From Pseudonocardia sp. (GTDB lineage Bacteria; Actinomycetota; Actinomycetes; Mycobacteriales; Pseudonocardiaceae): a DNA stretch of 6,405 nt. The notes beneath the pieces are model-generated. The model made no database searches. It saw only the letters and a program-made list of their open reading frames with translations, and was not told the DNA's origin. Numbering within the stretch: the stretch's first letter is position 1; each line of letters begins with the position of its first letter. Made by a program: the position numbers and the translations under genes. Positions 1 to 5,802 of this stretch are shown here, one piece after another. The stretch spans positions 1 to 6,405 of the forward strand of contig JAKDLE010000179.1 of assembly GCA_030453005.1 (NCBI GenBank), given 5' to 3'.

Positions 1-147
1 CATCGCCGATGCCGGGGGTGATCCCGTGGTATTGCCGGTGCCGGGCGGCGCGACGAGTACCGCGGTGCCGTGCCGGGTGAGCGTGGCGGTGATCTCGTCG
101 AGGGCGGCGCGGACCGGGAGATCGGGCAGGTCGGGAGGCAGGCGCAT
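1..147 (-). pseudogene. hrpB: N-terminal fragment of an HrpB-like DEAH-box helicase, disrupted at Walker A
   Basis: Forty-nine residues are visible from an ATG at 147 (a GTG at 150 is an equally possible start) and the reading leaves the window at base 1. The opening, with LPVRAALDEI at residues 10-19 and VLVAPPGTG at 30-38, resembles the start of HrpB-type ATP-dependent helicases, where a short helix precedes an APPGxGKTT Walker A loop. A purine-rich GGGGGAG ribosome-binding site lies about 8-11 nt upstream. The key Walker A lysine is asparagine here (residue 39, codon 31-33). After the two threonines the frame becomes G-S-P-P-A-S-A-M with poor third-position GC, instead of the expected V-P-L-A-L-type continuation. 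It may be a broken gene, a rearrangement junction or a sequence-end artefact. The family call rests on about 38 residues recalled from memory; a different P-loop NTPase is possible. Confidence 0.5.
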
Positions 148-170
148 CACCGCGCAGTCTCCCCCGGCAC

Positions 171-202
171 AAGAGGCCCCCGCCGTCCGGCGGGGGCCTC
201 TT
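171..202 (-). terminator. Strong intrinsic-type terminator hairpin
   Basis: A perfect 14-bp inverted repeat (171-184 pairing with 189-202) closes a four-base GTCC loop. The stem is almost all G-C in the middle with A-T pairs at its base, AAGAGG pairing with CCTCTT. It lies 12 bp past the stop codon of the minus-strand gene ending at 215 and upstream of the next minus-strand start at 147, so it most likely ends the five-gene minus-strand block. There is no long U-tract beyond the stem, as is common in high-GC actinomycetes. The symmetric stem could act in both directions. Confidence 0.88.
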
Positions 203-214
203 GTGAGTCGGTCA

Positions 215-1189
215 TCAGACTCCGGCGGAGTCCTTGGCCAGCGCGGCGAACCGCGTCTGCGCCGCGGACACGACGCCCGAGCGGTTCTTGTGGTGCTCCT
301 CGTAGGCGACGACGGCGTTGATGTCCTTCGCCGTGGTGAGCTCGCGGATGGCGGCGATGGCGTTCTGCGCCGTCAGGTCGTCGTAGCCGCGGATCGGCAG
401 CTCGTCGACGTCGAGGGTGCCGAGGTCGCGGCGGGTCTCGTGGACCGCCTCGGCGGTGTCGTCGGCACCGTCGCGGTGGGCGACCTGCTCGGCACGCGCG
501 AGTGCGGCGTCGCGACCGGCGGACACGACCTCACGGGTGTCCGTGCCGAACCTCGTCACGCGCTCGGCGACGTCCTCGGCGCCCTCGCGGGCCTTGTCTC
601 CGGTGCGGGACACGGCGGCCACGGCGTGGTTGAAGCGCTCCACGGCGAAGCGGGTCGGGAGGCCGACGACGCGGGTGACGCCGCCCGCGACGCGCTGCAG
701 CGGCGTCGGCGCGAGCGCGGCGACCCCGCCCAGAGCCTCCTCGGCGAGCACCGTGGTGAGCCAGTCGACGGTGGCGCTGTGCGCGGTGACCAGTTCGTCG
801 GCGAGGCGCTCGGTCGTGCGCCGCCCGGCGCGCTGGGCCAGCGTGCGGACGTAGCGGGCGCGGTCGAGGAGCTGGTGCTCCAAGGTGAGGTCACCGAGCA
901 GCGCCTCGTCGACCGGCTGCGCCTGCTCGACCGTCGACTTGACGAGGGCGACCACGCGGCCGATCGCCGGGGTGACGACGTCGGGCACGCCGCCCAGGGC
1001 GGACAGCTCGGCGCCGATGCGCTCGGCGCGGCGCTCGGCGTTGGCGCCGTTCTCCTTCAGCTCACGACGCACGGCGTCGGTGCGGGCCTGCAGGACGCGC
1101 ACGCGGGCGATCTGGACCTCGGTGCGGGTCAGCAGCTGCATCGCGCGCAGCTGGTTGATCAGTGTCGGGATGACCGTTCGCGTGTCCAT
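215..1189 (-). CDS. Helical ferritin-like protein with a lipid-droplet-associated-type C-terminal domain
   Basis: The protein has 324 residues, almost entirely helical, with no signal peptide. Residues 1-60 form an amphipathic, Arg-rich helix region. Residues 70-152 look like a ferritin-like helical bundle, with LGDLTLEHQLLDRARYV at 98-114 and TAHSATVDWLTTVLAEEAL at 135-153; Glu104, His105, His137 and Glu150/151 are possible metal ligands. The 155-260 stretch resembles apolipoprotein- or phasin-like amphipathic helices. The last ~60 residues (LPIRGYDDLTA at 264-274, VVAYEEHHKNR at 293-303) match the short C-terminal helical domain of the mycobacterial Rv1109c-type lipid-droplet-associated protein and related actinobacterial proteins. 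ATG at 1189 is chosen because a GAAGGGGAA ribosome-binding site lies 11-13 nt upstream; an upstream in-frame start at 1249 would add an Arg/Pro-rich, family-unlike leader. It is the last gene before the 171-202 terminator and lies 87 bp after the preceding gene, so it may also have its own promoter, although I saw no convincing boxes. Lipid-surface or membrane association is inferred. Confidence 0.75.
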   Translation of the reverse strand: MDTRTVIPTLINQLRAMQLLTRTEVQIARVRVLQARTDAVRRELKENGANAERRAERIGAELSALGGVPDVVTPAIGRVVALVKSTVEQAQPVDEALLGDLTLEHQLLDRARYVRTLAQRAGRRTTERLADELVTAHSATVDWLTTVLAEEALGGVAALAPTPLQRVAGGVTRVVGLPTRFAVERFNHAVAAVSRTGDKAREGAEDVAERVTRFGTDTREVVSAGRDAALARAEQVAHRDGADDTAEAVHETRRDLGTLDVDELPIRGYDDLTAQNAIAAIRELTTAKDINAVVAYEEHHKNRSGVVSAAQTRFAALAKDSAGV

Positions 1190-1276
1190 GCTGATTCGAG
1201 TTCCCCTTCGCGGGTATCGGGTGGGTTGCGGCGGTGACCGCTTGACCAACTATGGGTTACCCCGAGCCCGGAGGTC

Positions 1277-2167
1277 TCACGCGGACGGCGCCGGGTCTGA
1301 CGCTGTGGCACCGGACACGGTGTCGAGCCGTGCACGGCTCGGGTCGCGGGCCGGGGGGCGCGCCGCGGCCGCGGCTTCCCGGCTCTCACCTGCGGTCGCG
1401 CGCTCCCGAGCCTGGGCCCGGGCCAGCTCCTCGGTGAGTGCCGCCACCCGCTTCCTGGCCGCCTCGTGCGCGGCGGTGCCGGCCTCGTGCGCCGCCTCCG
1501 CCGCGTCGCGCCGCTCCCGGGCCTGCGCCTCGAGCCGCTCCGCGTCGGCCAGGTCGCGGCGGCGCGCATCCCGCTCCCGTTCCCGGCGGGCGGCCTCCGC
1601 GCGTTCGGCGGCGCTCGGCTGCGCCGGTCCCGGTTCGGTTGCCGCCTCCGCCGGTCCGCGGGGCCGCGCGACCGCTCCCGGGTCGGCGCCCGGACCGAAA
1701 CCGCTGTAGCTGATCGTGCGGGTCAGGCGGCCCGAGCGCACCTCGTCGGCCACCGCCGGGTCGGCCAGCGCGGCCTCCAGGATGTCGGCCAGCTCGCGCA
1801 GGAGCGAGTCGGTGACGGACTCGTGTACCTCCCGGGCGAGTCGCCCGGCCTCCCGCGCCATCGCCGAGACCAGCTCGCGACGTCGAGTCGAGAGTGCCCG
1901 CAGCGCCTCGCCGTCGAGGGTGCGCTGCGCGTCGGCGAGGCTCCCCGCGAGGTCGAGCAACCCGTCGAGCTGCTCGCGACGCCTGCGGGCGAGCAGGTTG
2001 GCCAGCCATGCCGCACGGGTGGGCCTGCGCAGCCGCCCGGCGGCCGTCGCGAACCCCCGGTCGCCGCTTTCCCGTGCCGCGCGGACGGCCTCGTCCCGCA
2101 CGGCCACGAAATTCGCGGGCGGAGCGCTGTAGAGCTCGTCGGCGAGCGCGTCGAGCGGATCGGTCAC
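1277..2167 (-). CDS. Conserved actinobacterial hypothetical protein with C-terminal coiled coil
   Basis: The protein has 296 residues and starts with GTG. The N-terminal half (1-158) is a conserved soluble helical domain: LYSAPPANFVAVRDE at 12-26, RRPTRAAWLANLLARR at 47-62, a Leu-rich helix at 66-80, and RSGRLTRTISYSGFG at 144-158. I recognise this pattern from unnamed actinobacterial proteins but know no biochemical role for it. A Pro/Gly/Ala linker follows (159-184). Residues 185-260 form a highly charged Ala/Glu/Arg heptad-like coiled coil, and the tail is disordered. There is no signal peptide or membrane segment. It starts 9 nt after the stop of the third AIM24 gene with no obvious Shine-Dalgarno of its own, which suggests translational coupling and membership of the AIM24 operon. 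The coiled coil suggests a scaffolding or oligomeric role (inference). Confidence 0.8.
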   Translation of the reverse strand: MTDPLDALADELYSAPPANFVAVRDEAVRAARESGDRGFATAAGRLRRPTRAAWLANLLARRRREQLDGLLDLAGSLADAQRTLDGEALRALSTRRRELVSAMAREAGRLAREVHESVTDSLLRELADILEAALADPAVADEVRSGRLTRTISYSGFGPGADPGAVARPRGPAEAATEPGPAQPSAAERAEAARRERERDARRRDLADAERLEAQARERRDAAEAAHEAGTAAHEAARKRVAALTEELARAQARERATAGESREAAAAARPPARDPSRARLDTVSGATASDPAPSA

Positions 2168-2176
2168 CGGAGCCTG

Positions 2177-2932
2177 CTACTGCTGCGACAGCCGCTGCTG
2201 GACCACCAGTTGGATGTGCTGCAACCCGGGCGTGCCGAGACCGGCGATCTGCCCCTCCAACTGGCGCAGCAGGTGCGGGTCGGACACCGCCATCTCGCTG
2301 GACTGGATCAGCACCGTGCCCGCGCCGGTGAAGTCGAACTGGCGCTCCTCGCCCGAGGTGCTGCCCAGCAGGCCCATCGCGCTCGACAGGAACCCGCTCA
2401 TCCACCTCGCGTCGTAGTGGTGTGATGGCGACGGGCAGTCCGCCCACCCCACCAGTGCCTGCGGGTCTACCCGGATCGGCGGCTCCGCGAAGATCACCGG
2501 GCCGGAGCTGGACGCGAGGAACCGGCCCGTGCCGATCAGGGCGAGGAACCCGGGCACGATCGACTGCTTGAGCTCCAGCGTGGAGTCGAACGCCAGCAGG
2601 TTGGCGGCGCGCAGGGTGAGGTTGCCGTCGTCGAGGTCGTAGCTGTTGATGTCGTAGCCGCGGTCGCCGAGGATCAGGTGCCCGGCGCCGCTCGCCACCA
2701 CCCAGTCGCGGGTGTAGAGCGGCGCGGAGAACCGCGTGGCGACCATCCCGCCGACGCTCGCCGAGGTGAGCGGCTCGAAGCGGATGCCCGGACCGTGGGC
2801 CGCCGGGTAGTAGGCGATCATGCGGCCGGTCTGCATGAACAGCTGCCCGTCCAGGCGCAGCGAGTAGGCGTAGTGGTTGCCCGGGATGTTGTCGTTCTCC
2901 GGCAGTGTGTCCGGGTTGAGTGGGTTGCTCAC
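2177..2932 (-). CDS. AIM24 family protein, third and most divergent copy
   Basis: The protein has 251 residues and starts with GTG. Its start overlaps the stop of the upstream AIM24 gene in a GTGA (2929-2932), so translation is probably coupled. The AIM24 pattern is recognisable: FMQTGRMIAYYP at 32-43, RDWVVASGAGHLILGD at 75-90, LLAFDSTLELKQSI at 112-125, RVDPQALVGW at 154-163, and the terminal signature FTGAGTVLIQS at 201-211. It differs from the other two copies. The SGQGLFTT segment is replaced by GTGRFLASSSGPVIFAE (134-150), and a C-terminal helical extension (~216-251) rich in Leu and Gln is added. AIM24 proteins are beta-rich; the yeast namesake is a mitochondrial inner-membrane protein involved in cristae-junction (MICOS) integrity, while bacterial members have no settled function. 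No catalytic residues are apparent. The distinct features suggest sub-functionalisation or a hetero-oligomer with the other two copies (inference). Confidence 0.87.
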   Translation of the reverse strand: MSNPLNPDTLPENDNIPGNHYAYSLRLDGQLFMQTGRMIAYYPAAHGPGIRFEPLTSASVGGMVATRFSAPLYTRDWVVASGAGHLILGDRGYDINSYDLDDGNLTLRAANLLAFDSTLELKQSIVPGFLALIGTGRFLASSSGPVIFAEPPIRVDPQALVGWADCPSPSHHYDARWMSGFLSSAMGLLGSTSGEERQFDFTGAGTVLIQSSEMAVSDPHLLRQLEGQIAGLGTPGLQHIQLVVQQRLSQQ

Positions 2933-3594
2933 AGCTTCTGCTCCGATGCCTGCACGTACACGGTGCCCCGCCCGGTGAGCTTGAGCTGCACGGCCTCGCC
3001 CGAGCCGCGGCCCACGGCCTCGCGCCAGCCCACCGACGCCGAGACGGCGACGTCCACCTGCCCGATGTGGGCCACGTAGGCCTGCGGGTCGACGGCCACC
3101 GGGCGCGACCCGTCCACCGGGATGGCGAACGTCCCGCCGTGGCTGAGTACCGCCGCCCAGCCGTGGCCGTGCAGTTGGGTGGTGAACAGCCCCTGCCCGG
3201 ACACCGCCCCGCGCACCGCGCCGCGGATCCCGCCCTGCGACCCCAAGCCCTGTCCACCGAGGAAGGCCACCGTCGACTGCAGCGCCGCGTCGTGCGCGAC
3301 GAGCCGGTCGGCCTCCACCGACAGCGGACCGGAGCCGTCCAGCTCGATGATCGTGACGTAGAGCCCGCGGTAGCCGTAGTGCACGGTGCCGGTGCCCTGC
3401 GCGACCATCATCGCCACCTGTTCTCCGGCCACCATCCGCCCGACCATCCCACCCGCACCGCCCGGGCCGGTATGCACGGGTGAGAAGGAGACGTCGCCGG
3501 TGTAGGCCAGCATCGCGCCCCGGCGGGCGAGTACCTCCCGGCCCGGCGCGACCGGTGCGCTGATCACCTTGCCGTTGACCTGCTCGACGGCCAT
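2929..3594 (-). CDS. AIM24 family protein, second copy
   Basis: The protein has 221 residues and an ATG start three bases after the TGA of the preceding AIM24 gene (3598-3600). The spacing decides the start and marks an operon. Family landmarks run in order: RRGAMLAYTGDVSF at 24-37, a Gly-rich loop (43-52), MMVAQGTGTVHY at 62-73, VEADRLVAHDAAL at 93-105, the GLFTT core at 135-139, VDPQAYVAHIG at 168-178, SGEAVQLKLTGRGTVYVQAS at 198-217. No signal peptide, membrane helix or catalytic triad is visible; the protein is expected to be an all-beta cytosolic or peripheral protein that may oligomerise. It closely resembles the first copy, including a conserved stretch at the DNA level around 3180-3200 versus 3848-3868, so tandem duplication is the likely origin. 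An insertion of Gly-rich sequence (GGQGLGSQGGIRGAVRG, 113-129) separates it from copy one. The biological role is unknown. Confidence 0.9.
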   Translation of the reverse strand: MAVEQVNGKVISAPVAPGREVLARRGAMLAYTGDVSFSPVHTGPGGAGGMVGRMVAGEQVAMMVAQGTGTVHYGYRGLYVTIIELDGSGPLSVEADRLVAHDAALQSTVAFLGGQGLGSQGGIRGAVRGAVSGQGLFTTQLHGHGWAAVLSHGGTFAIPVDGSRPVAVDPQAYVAHIGQVDVAVSASVGWREAVGRGSGEAVQLKLTGRGTVYVQASEQKL

Positions 3595-3597
3595 GCC

Positions 3598-4221
3598 TCA
3601 GCGCTCCTCGGGCTGGATGTACACGACGCCGCTTCCGTCGAAGCGCAGCGAGAACGCCTCGCCGGAGCTCTCCCCGATCAGGTTGCGCCAGGACACGTCG
3701 CTCACGAAGGACTGGTTGAGCCGGCCCTGGCTCGCGACGAACGCGTCCGGATCGACCACCAGCGGGAACCGCGGCGAGACCGCACAGGCGATCGGCGGCC
3801 CGCCCGCCGACAGCAGCGCGACCGTGCCGAACCCGGTGACCGTGGTGGTGAACAGCCCCTGCCCCGACGACGCGCCGCGCACCCCGGCGAACGCCACGTC
3901 CGTCTTGAGCGTGTCCGACAGCGCCAGCAGCTGCTCGGACTCGACCCGCAGCGTGTCGCCCGACAGCTCGACGAGCAGTACCTCCATCGCGTCCTTGGCG
4001 AACCACACGGTGCCTGCCCCCGTGCAGTGCATGAGCGCGACGGACTCGCCCGCGGCCCGGCGTTTGAGCCCCGCCATCAGGCCGTCACCGCCGCCGGCGC
4101 CCGCGCTCTTGAACGTCACGTCGCCGGTGTAGGCGATCATCGAGCCGGTGGCGGCGCGCACCGCGTCACCGCTCAGATCGATCTCGAGTACCCGCGACCC
4201 GTTGAGCCGGAAGGCCTGCAT
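3598..4221 (-). CDS. AIM24 family protein, first copy of a tandem trio
   Basis: The protein has 207 residues, with ATG at 4221 preceded by CAGGATCG about 9-12 nt upstream. Starts further upstream would give a frame leading back through the divergent gene and are rejected. Landmarks: an N-terminal strand with VLEIDLSGDAVRA at 11-23, TGSMIAYTGDVTF at 25-37, GAGTVWFAKDAMEVLLVEL at 68-86, VESEQLLALSDTL at 93-105, SSGQGLFTTTVTGFGTVALL at 118-137, VDPDAFVASQG at 156-166, SGEAFSLRFDGSGVVYIQPEE at 186-206. It is the promoter-proximal gene of the minus-strand operon; its start faces the anti-sigma-like gene across 90 bp. The length fits compact bacterial AIM24 (TIGR00266-like) proteins, which have a beta-roll fold. 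Function in bacteria is unresolved; links to membrane organisation come from the eukaryotic family member and are an extrapolation here. Confidence 0.9.
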   Translation of the reverse strand: MQAFRLNGSRVLEIDLSGDAVRAATGSMIAYTGDVTFKSAGAGGGDGLMAGLKRRAAGESVALMHCTGAGTVWFAKDAMEVLLVELSGDTLRVESEQLLALSDTLKTDVAFAGVRGASSGQGLFTTTVTGFGTVALLSAGGPPIACAVSPRFPLVVDPDAFVASQGRLNQSFVSDVSWRNLIGESSGEAFSLRFDGSGVVYIQPEER

Positions 4222-4311
4222 GGCCGCGATCCTGGCACAGAACGGGTGAGTGGTGATCCTCGTGCGGCGGGCGGCGTTTGATCTGCGCGCAGGGATGGGA
4301 ACCTGATCACT
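4222..4311. promoter_or_regulatory. Divergent intergenic promoter region
   Basis: Ninety bases separate the start of the AIM24 operon (minus) from the start of the RsbW-like gene (plus), so both promoters should lie here or within gene starts. On the plus strand GCGTTT (4274-4279) followed 17 nt later by GGGAAC (4297-4302) is a weak resemblance to the GTTT...GGGTAT pattern of actinobacterial SigB/SigF-type promoters. If real, transcription would start at about 4309-4310 and the message would be nearly leaderless. The alternative is that AGGGATGGGA at 4291-4300 serves as ribosome-binding site. A TGATCA palindrome occupies 4304-4309. I found no clear -35/-10 pair for the minus direction. Confidence 0.4.
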
Positions 4312-4818
4312 ATGGAGTCGCACGCCCCCGGGCGCATCGAGTTCGTGCACCGTCGGTGGCCCGCGGATCCCGGTCAACTGTCCGTGATCCGCCGTGAGCT
4401 CGCCGGATGGCTGGCGCCGCTGTCGCTCACCGACGACGAGACCGCCGACGTGGTCCTGGCCGTCGACGAGGCCGCGGCCAACGCCGTCCGGCACGCCTAC
4501 GGACCCGACGAGACCGGGTCCGTCGAGCTCACGCTGTGGACCGAGGCCCGCAGCGAGGACGGGCCCAGCGCGGACGGGCACCGCGAGGACGGGCAAGCGG
4601 GGGACGGGCAGGGCGACGCCGGACAGGCGACACTGTGCATCGAGGTGGTCGACCACGGCAGCTGGCGGCCGCCGGCGGAACGGCCGACCGAGGGTGGCAG
4701 AGGCATCCCTCTGATGACCACGATGTCCGAGTCCGTGCTCATCCATCACGACGAACGGGGTAGTCGGGTGCTGCTCCGGCACCGGATCGATGACCCCCAG
4801 CGACGGACCGGGGCGTAA
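4312..4818 (+). CDS. RsbW/SpoIIAB-like anti-sigma-factor ATP-binding protein (HATPase_c_2)
   Basis: The protein has 168 residues. It shows the three GHKL ATP-binding boxes: the N box as VDEAAANAVRHAYGP at 51-65 (Glu53 and Asn57 as catalytic base and Mg ligand by family analogy), the G1 box as VVDHGSW at 112-118, and the G2 box as GGRGIPLMTTM at 128-138. The closing strand GSRVLLRHRI (150-159) is typical of Ser/Thr-kinase anti-sigma factors. Such proteins bind a sigma factor and phosphorylate an anti-anti-sigma STAS partner; no partner gene lies in this window. Between N and G1 there is a hydrophilic insertion (81-105) encoded by a 15-bp tandem repeat, which is unusual because that region is normally a short beta-hairpin. 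It is divergent from the AIM24 operon and 30 bp ahead of the lipase gene, so it could be co-transcribed with the lipase. Confidence 0.88.
   Translation: MESHAPGRIEFVHRRWPADPGQLSVIRRELAGWLAPLSLTDDETADVVLAVDEAAANAVRHAYGPDETGSVELTLWTEARSEDGPSADGHREDGQAGDGQGDAGQATLCIEVVDHGSWRPPAERPTEGGRGIPLMTTMSESVLIHHDERGSRVLLRHRIDDPQRRTGA
4558..4617 (+). repeat. Four-copy 15-bp in-frame tandem repeat (DGxxx pentapeptides)
   Basis: GACGGGC recurs at 4558, 4573, 4588 and 4603, exactly 15 bp apart, and every copy begins in frame with Asp-Gly (residues 83, 88, 93, 98). The encoded pentapeptides are DGPSA, DGHRE, DGQAG and DGQGD. The block immediately before (4543-4557) looks like a degenerate extra copy ending in SE. 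Because the unit is a multiple of three, copy-number change by slippage would keep the gene in frame. It lies between the N and G1 boxes of the ATP-binding domain. Confidence 0.8.
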
Positions 4819-4848
4819 CCAGCGGTAGCCCCCCGTCGTTCCAGGGGT

Positions 4849-5802
4849 ATGCGGGGGACGACGTGGGTGCGGTGTGTGGTCGGTGTCGCGGTGGCGGCCG
4901 TGGTCGGGACGGCGGCGGTGCTGCCCGCCGCGGCGGCGCCCGGCGGGCAGGAGCGGCTGCCGGTGCCCTACGGCGCGGCCGCGACCGTGCTCGCCGCGCT
5001 CGAACCGAACGCCGACCCGCCCGGCGCGAACGACTTCTCGTGCGAGCCCACCGCCGAGCACCCGGACCCGGTGGTGCTGGTGCACGGCCTGGGCGCCTCG
5101 AAGACCACCAACTGGCAGACGATGTCGCCGCTGCTGGCCAACGAGGGATACTGCGTGTTCGCGCTCACCTACGGGGCCGCCTCTCCCCGAGGCCAGATCG
5201 GCGGCGTCGAGCCGATGGAGGAGAGCGCCGAGGAGCTCGACGCGTTCGTCGCCGAGGTCCTCGCGGCCACCGGGACCGGGCGGGTCGACCTGGTCGGGCA
5301 CTCCGAGGGCACGCTGATGCCGCAGTACTGGCTGCAGTTCCTCGGCGGCGCGGAGTTCGTCGACGACTACGTGGCCGTCACCCCGCTCTACGACGGCACC
5401 CTCGCCGACCCGCTGCCGGTGGCCGCACTGGCCGACGGCCTCGGCGTGCGCGACCCGGCGGCCGCGGTGGTCGGGGTGCCGTGCGGCTCGTGCCCGCAGT
5501 TCATCTCCGGCTCGGACTACCTGGAGCGGATGGCCGCCGCGGGCGCCCGCGTCGAGGGCGTCGACTACACGACGGTGATGACCCGCTACGACCAGCTCGT
5601 GATCCCCTACACCAGCGGCGAGCTCGAGGGCGCCACCAACATCGTGGTGCAGGACGGCTGCGAGGTCGACCTGTCCGACCACCTGTCGATCATCTTCTCG
5701 GAGCGGACGGGGCAGCTCATCCTCAACGCCCTGGACCCGGCGAACGCCCAGGAGCCCCCGTGCCGCCCGGTCCTCCCGCTGCTGGGGAACGAGCTGATCT
5801 GA
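4849..5802 (+). CDS. Secreted alpha/beta-hydrolase lipase (lipase class 2 / EstA-LipA type)
   Basis: The precursor has 317 residues. A signal peptide covers about 1-30: a short positive start, a hydrophobic core CVVGVAVAAVVGTAAVL, and likely cleavage after LPAAAA. The mature protein carries the oxyanion segment VVLVHGLG at 75-82, nucleophile elbow GHSEG at 150-154 (Ser152), a probable acid Asp248 in MTRYDQLVIPYTSG (244-257), and His278 in DLSDHLSI (274-281), which is the order of secreted actinobacterial lipases. Six cysteines in the mature part (65, 102, 212, 215, 271, 305) suggest disulfides. It would hydrolyse ester lipids outside the cell. The elbow has Glu where GHSQGG is most usual. ATG 4849 has an AGGGG only one base away, too close to work well; GTG at 4867 with GGGGGA 8 nt upstream is a credible alternative start that keeps the signal peptide. 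It is 30 bp downstream of the anti-sigma-like gene and convergent with the decarboxylase. Confidence 0.9.
   Translation: MRGTTWVRCVVGVAVAAVVGTAAVLPAAAAPGGQERLPVPYGAAATVLAALEPNADPPGANDFSCEPTAEHPDPVVLVHGLGASKTTNWQTMSPLLANEGYCVFALTYGAASPRGQIGGVEPMEESAEELDAFVAEVLAATGTGRVDLVGHSEGTLMPQYWLQFLGGAEFVDDYVAVTPLYDGTLADPLPVAALADGLGVRDPAAAVVGVPCGSCPQFISGSDYLERMAAAGARVEGVDYTTVMTRYDQLVIPYTSGELEGATNIVVQDGCEVDLSDHLSIIFSERTGQLILNALDPANAQEPPCRPVLPLLGNELI

Noticed and set aside
26..1237. A 403-codon open frame on the plus strand
   Set aside because: It lies opposite the well-supported helical protein at 215-1189 and crosses the terminator. Its composition (Val/Gly/Arg/Asp-rich, no family motifs) is the usual antisense shadow in very high-GC DNA.
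1190..1276. Promoter for the 215-1189 gene in the 87-bp gap
   Set aside because: TTGGTC and GATACC-like hexamers are present on the minus strand but their spacing (~24 nt) is wrong for a standard promoter. No convincing alternative was seen.
1466..2425. A 319-codon plus-strand frame opposite the coiled-coil gene
   Set aside because: It is antisense to two supported genes, with low-complexity Arg/Ala/Gly composition and no recognisable motif.
2933..4006. Extension of the third AIM24 gene to a 609-residue protein in the same frame
   Set aside because: The upstream part is out-of-frame reading through the first two AIM24 genes and is Arg/Gly-rich with no domains. The GTG at 2932 overlaps the preceding stop and begins the recognisable protein.
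4819..4848. Possible terminator between the anti-sigma-like gene and the lipase (CCCC...GGGG)
   Set aside because: Only about four base pairs can form around a nine-base loop and there is no T-run. It is too weak to call, so co-transcription remains open.
4222..5682. Extension of the first AIM24 gene to a 694-residue protein
   Set aside because: It would run antisense through the anti-sigma-like gene and most of the lipase gene. The ATG at 4221 gives a family-length protein with a plausible ribosome-binding site.
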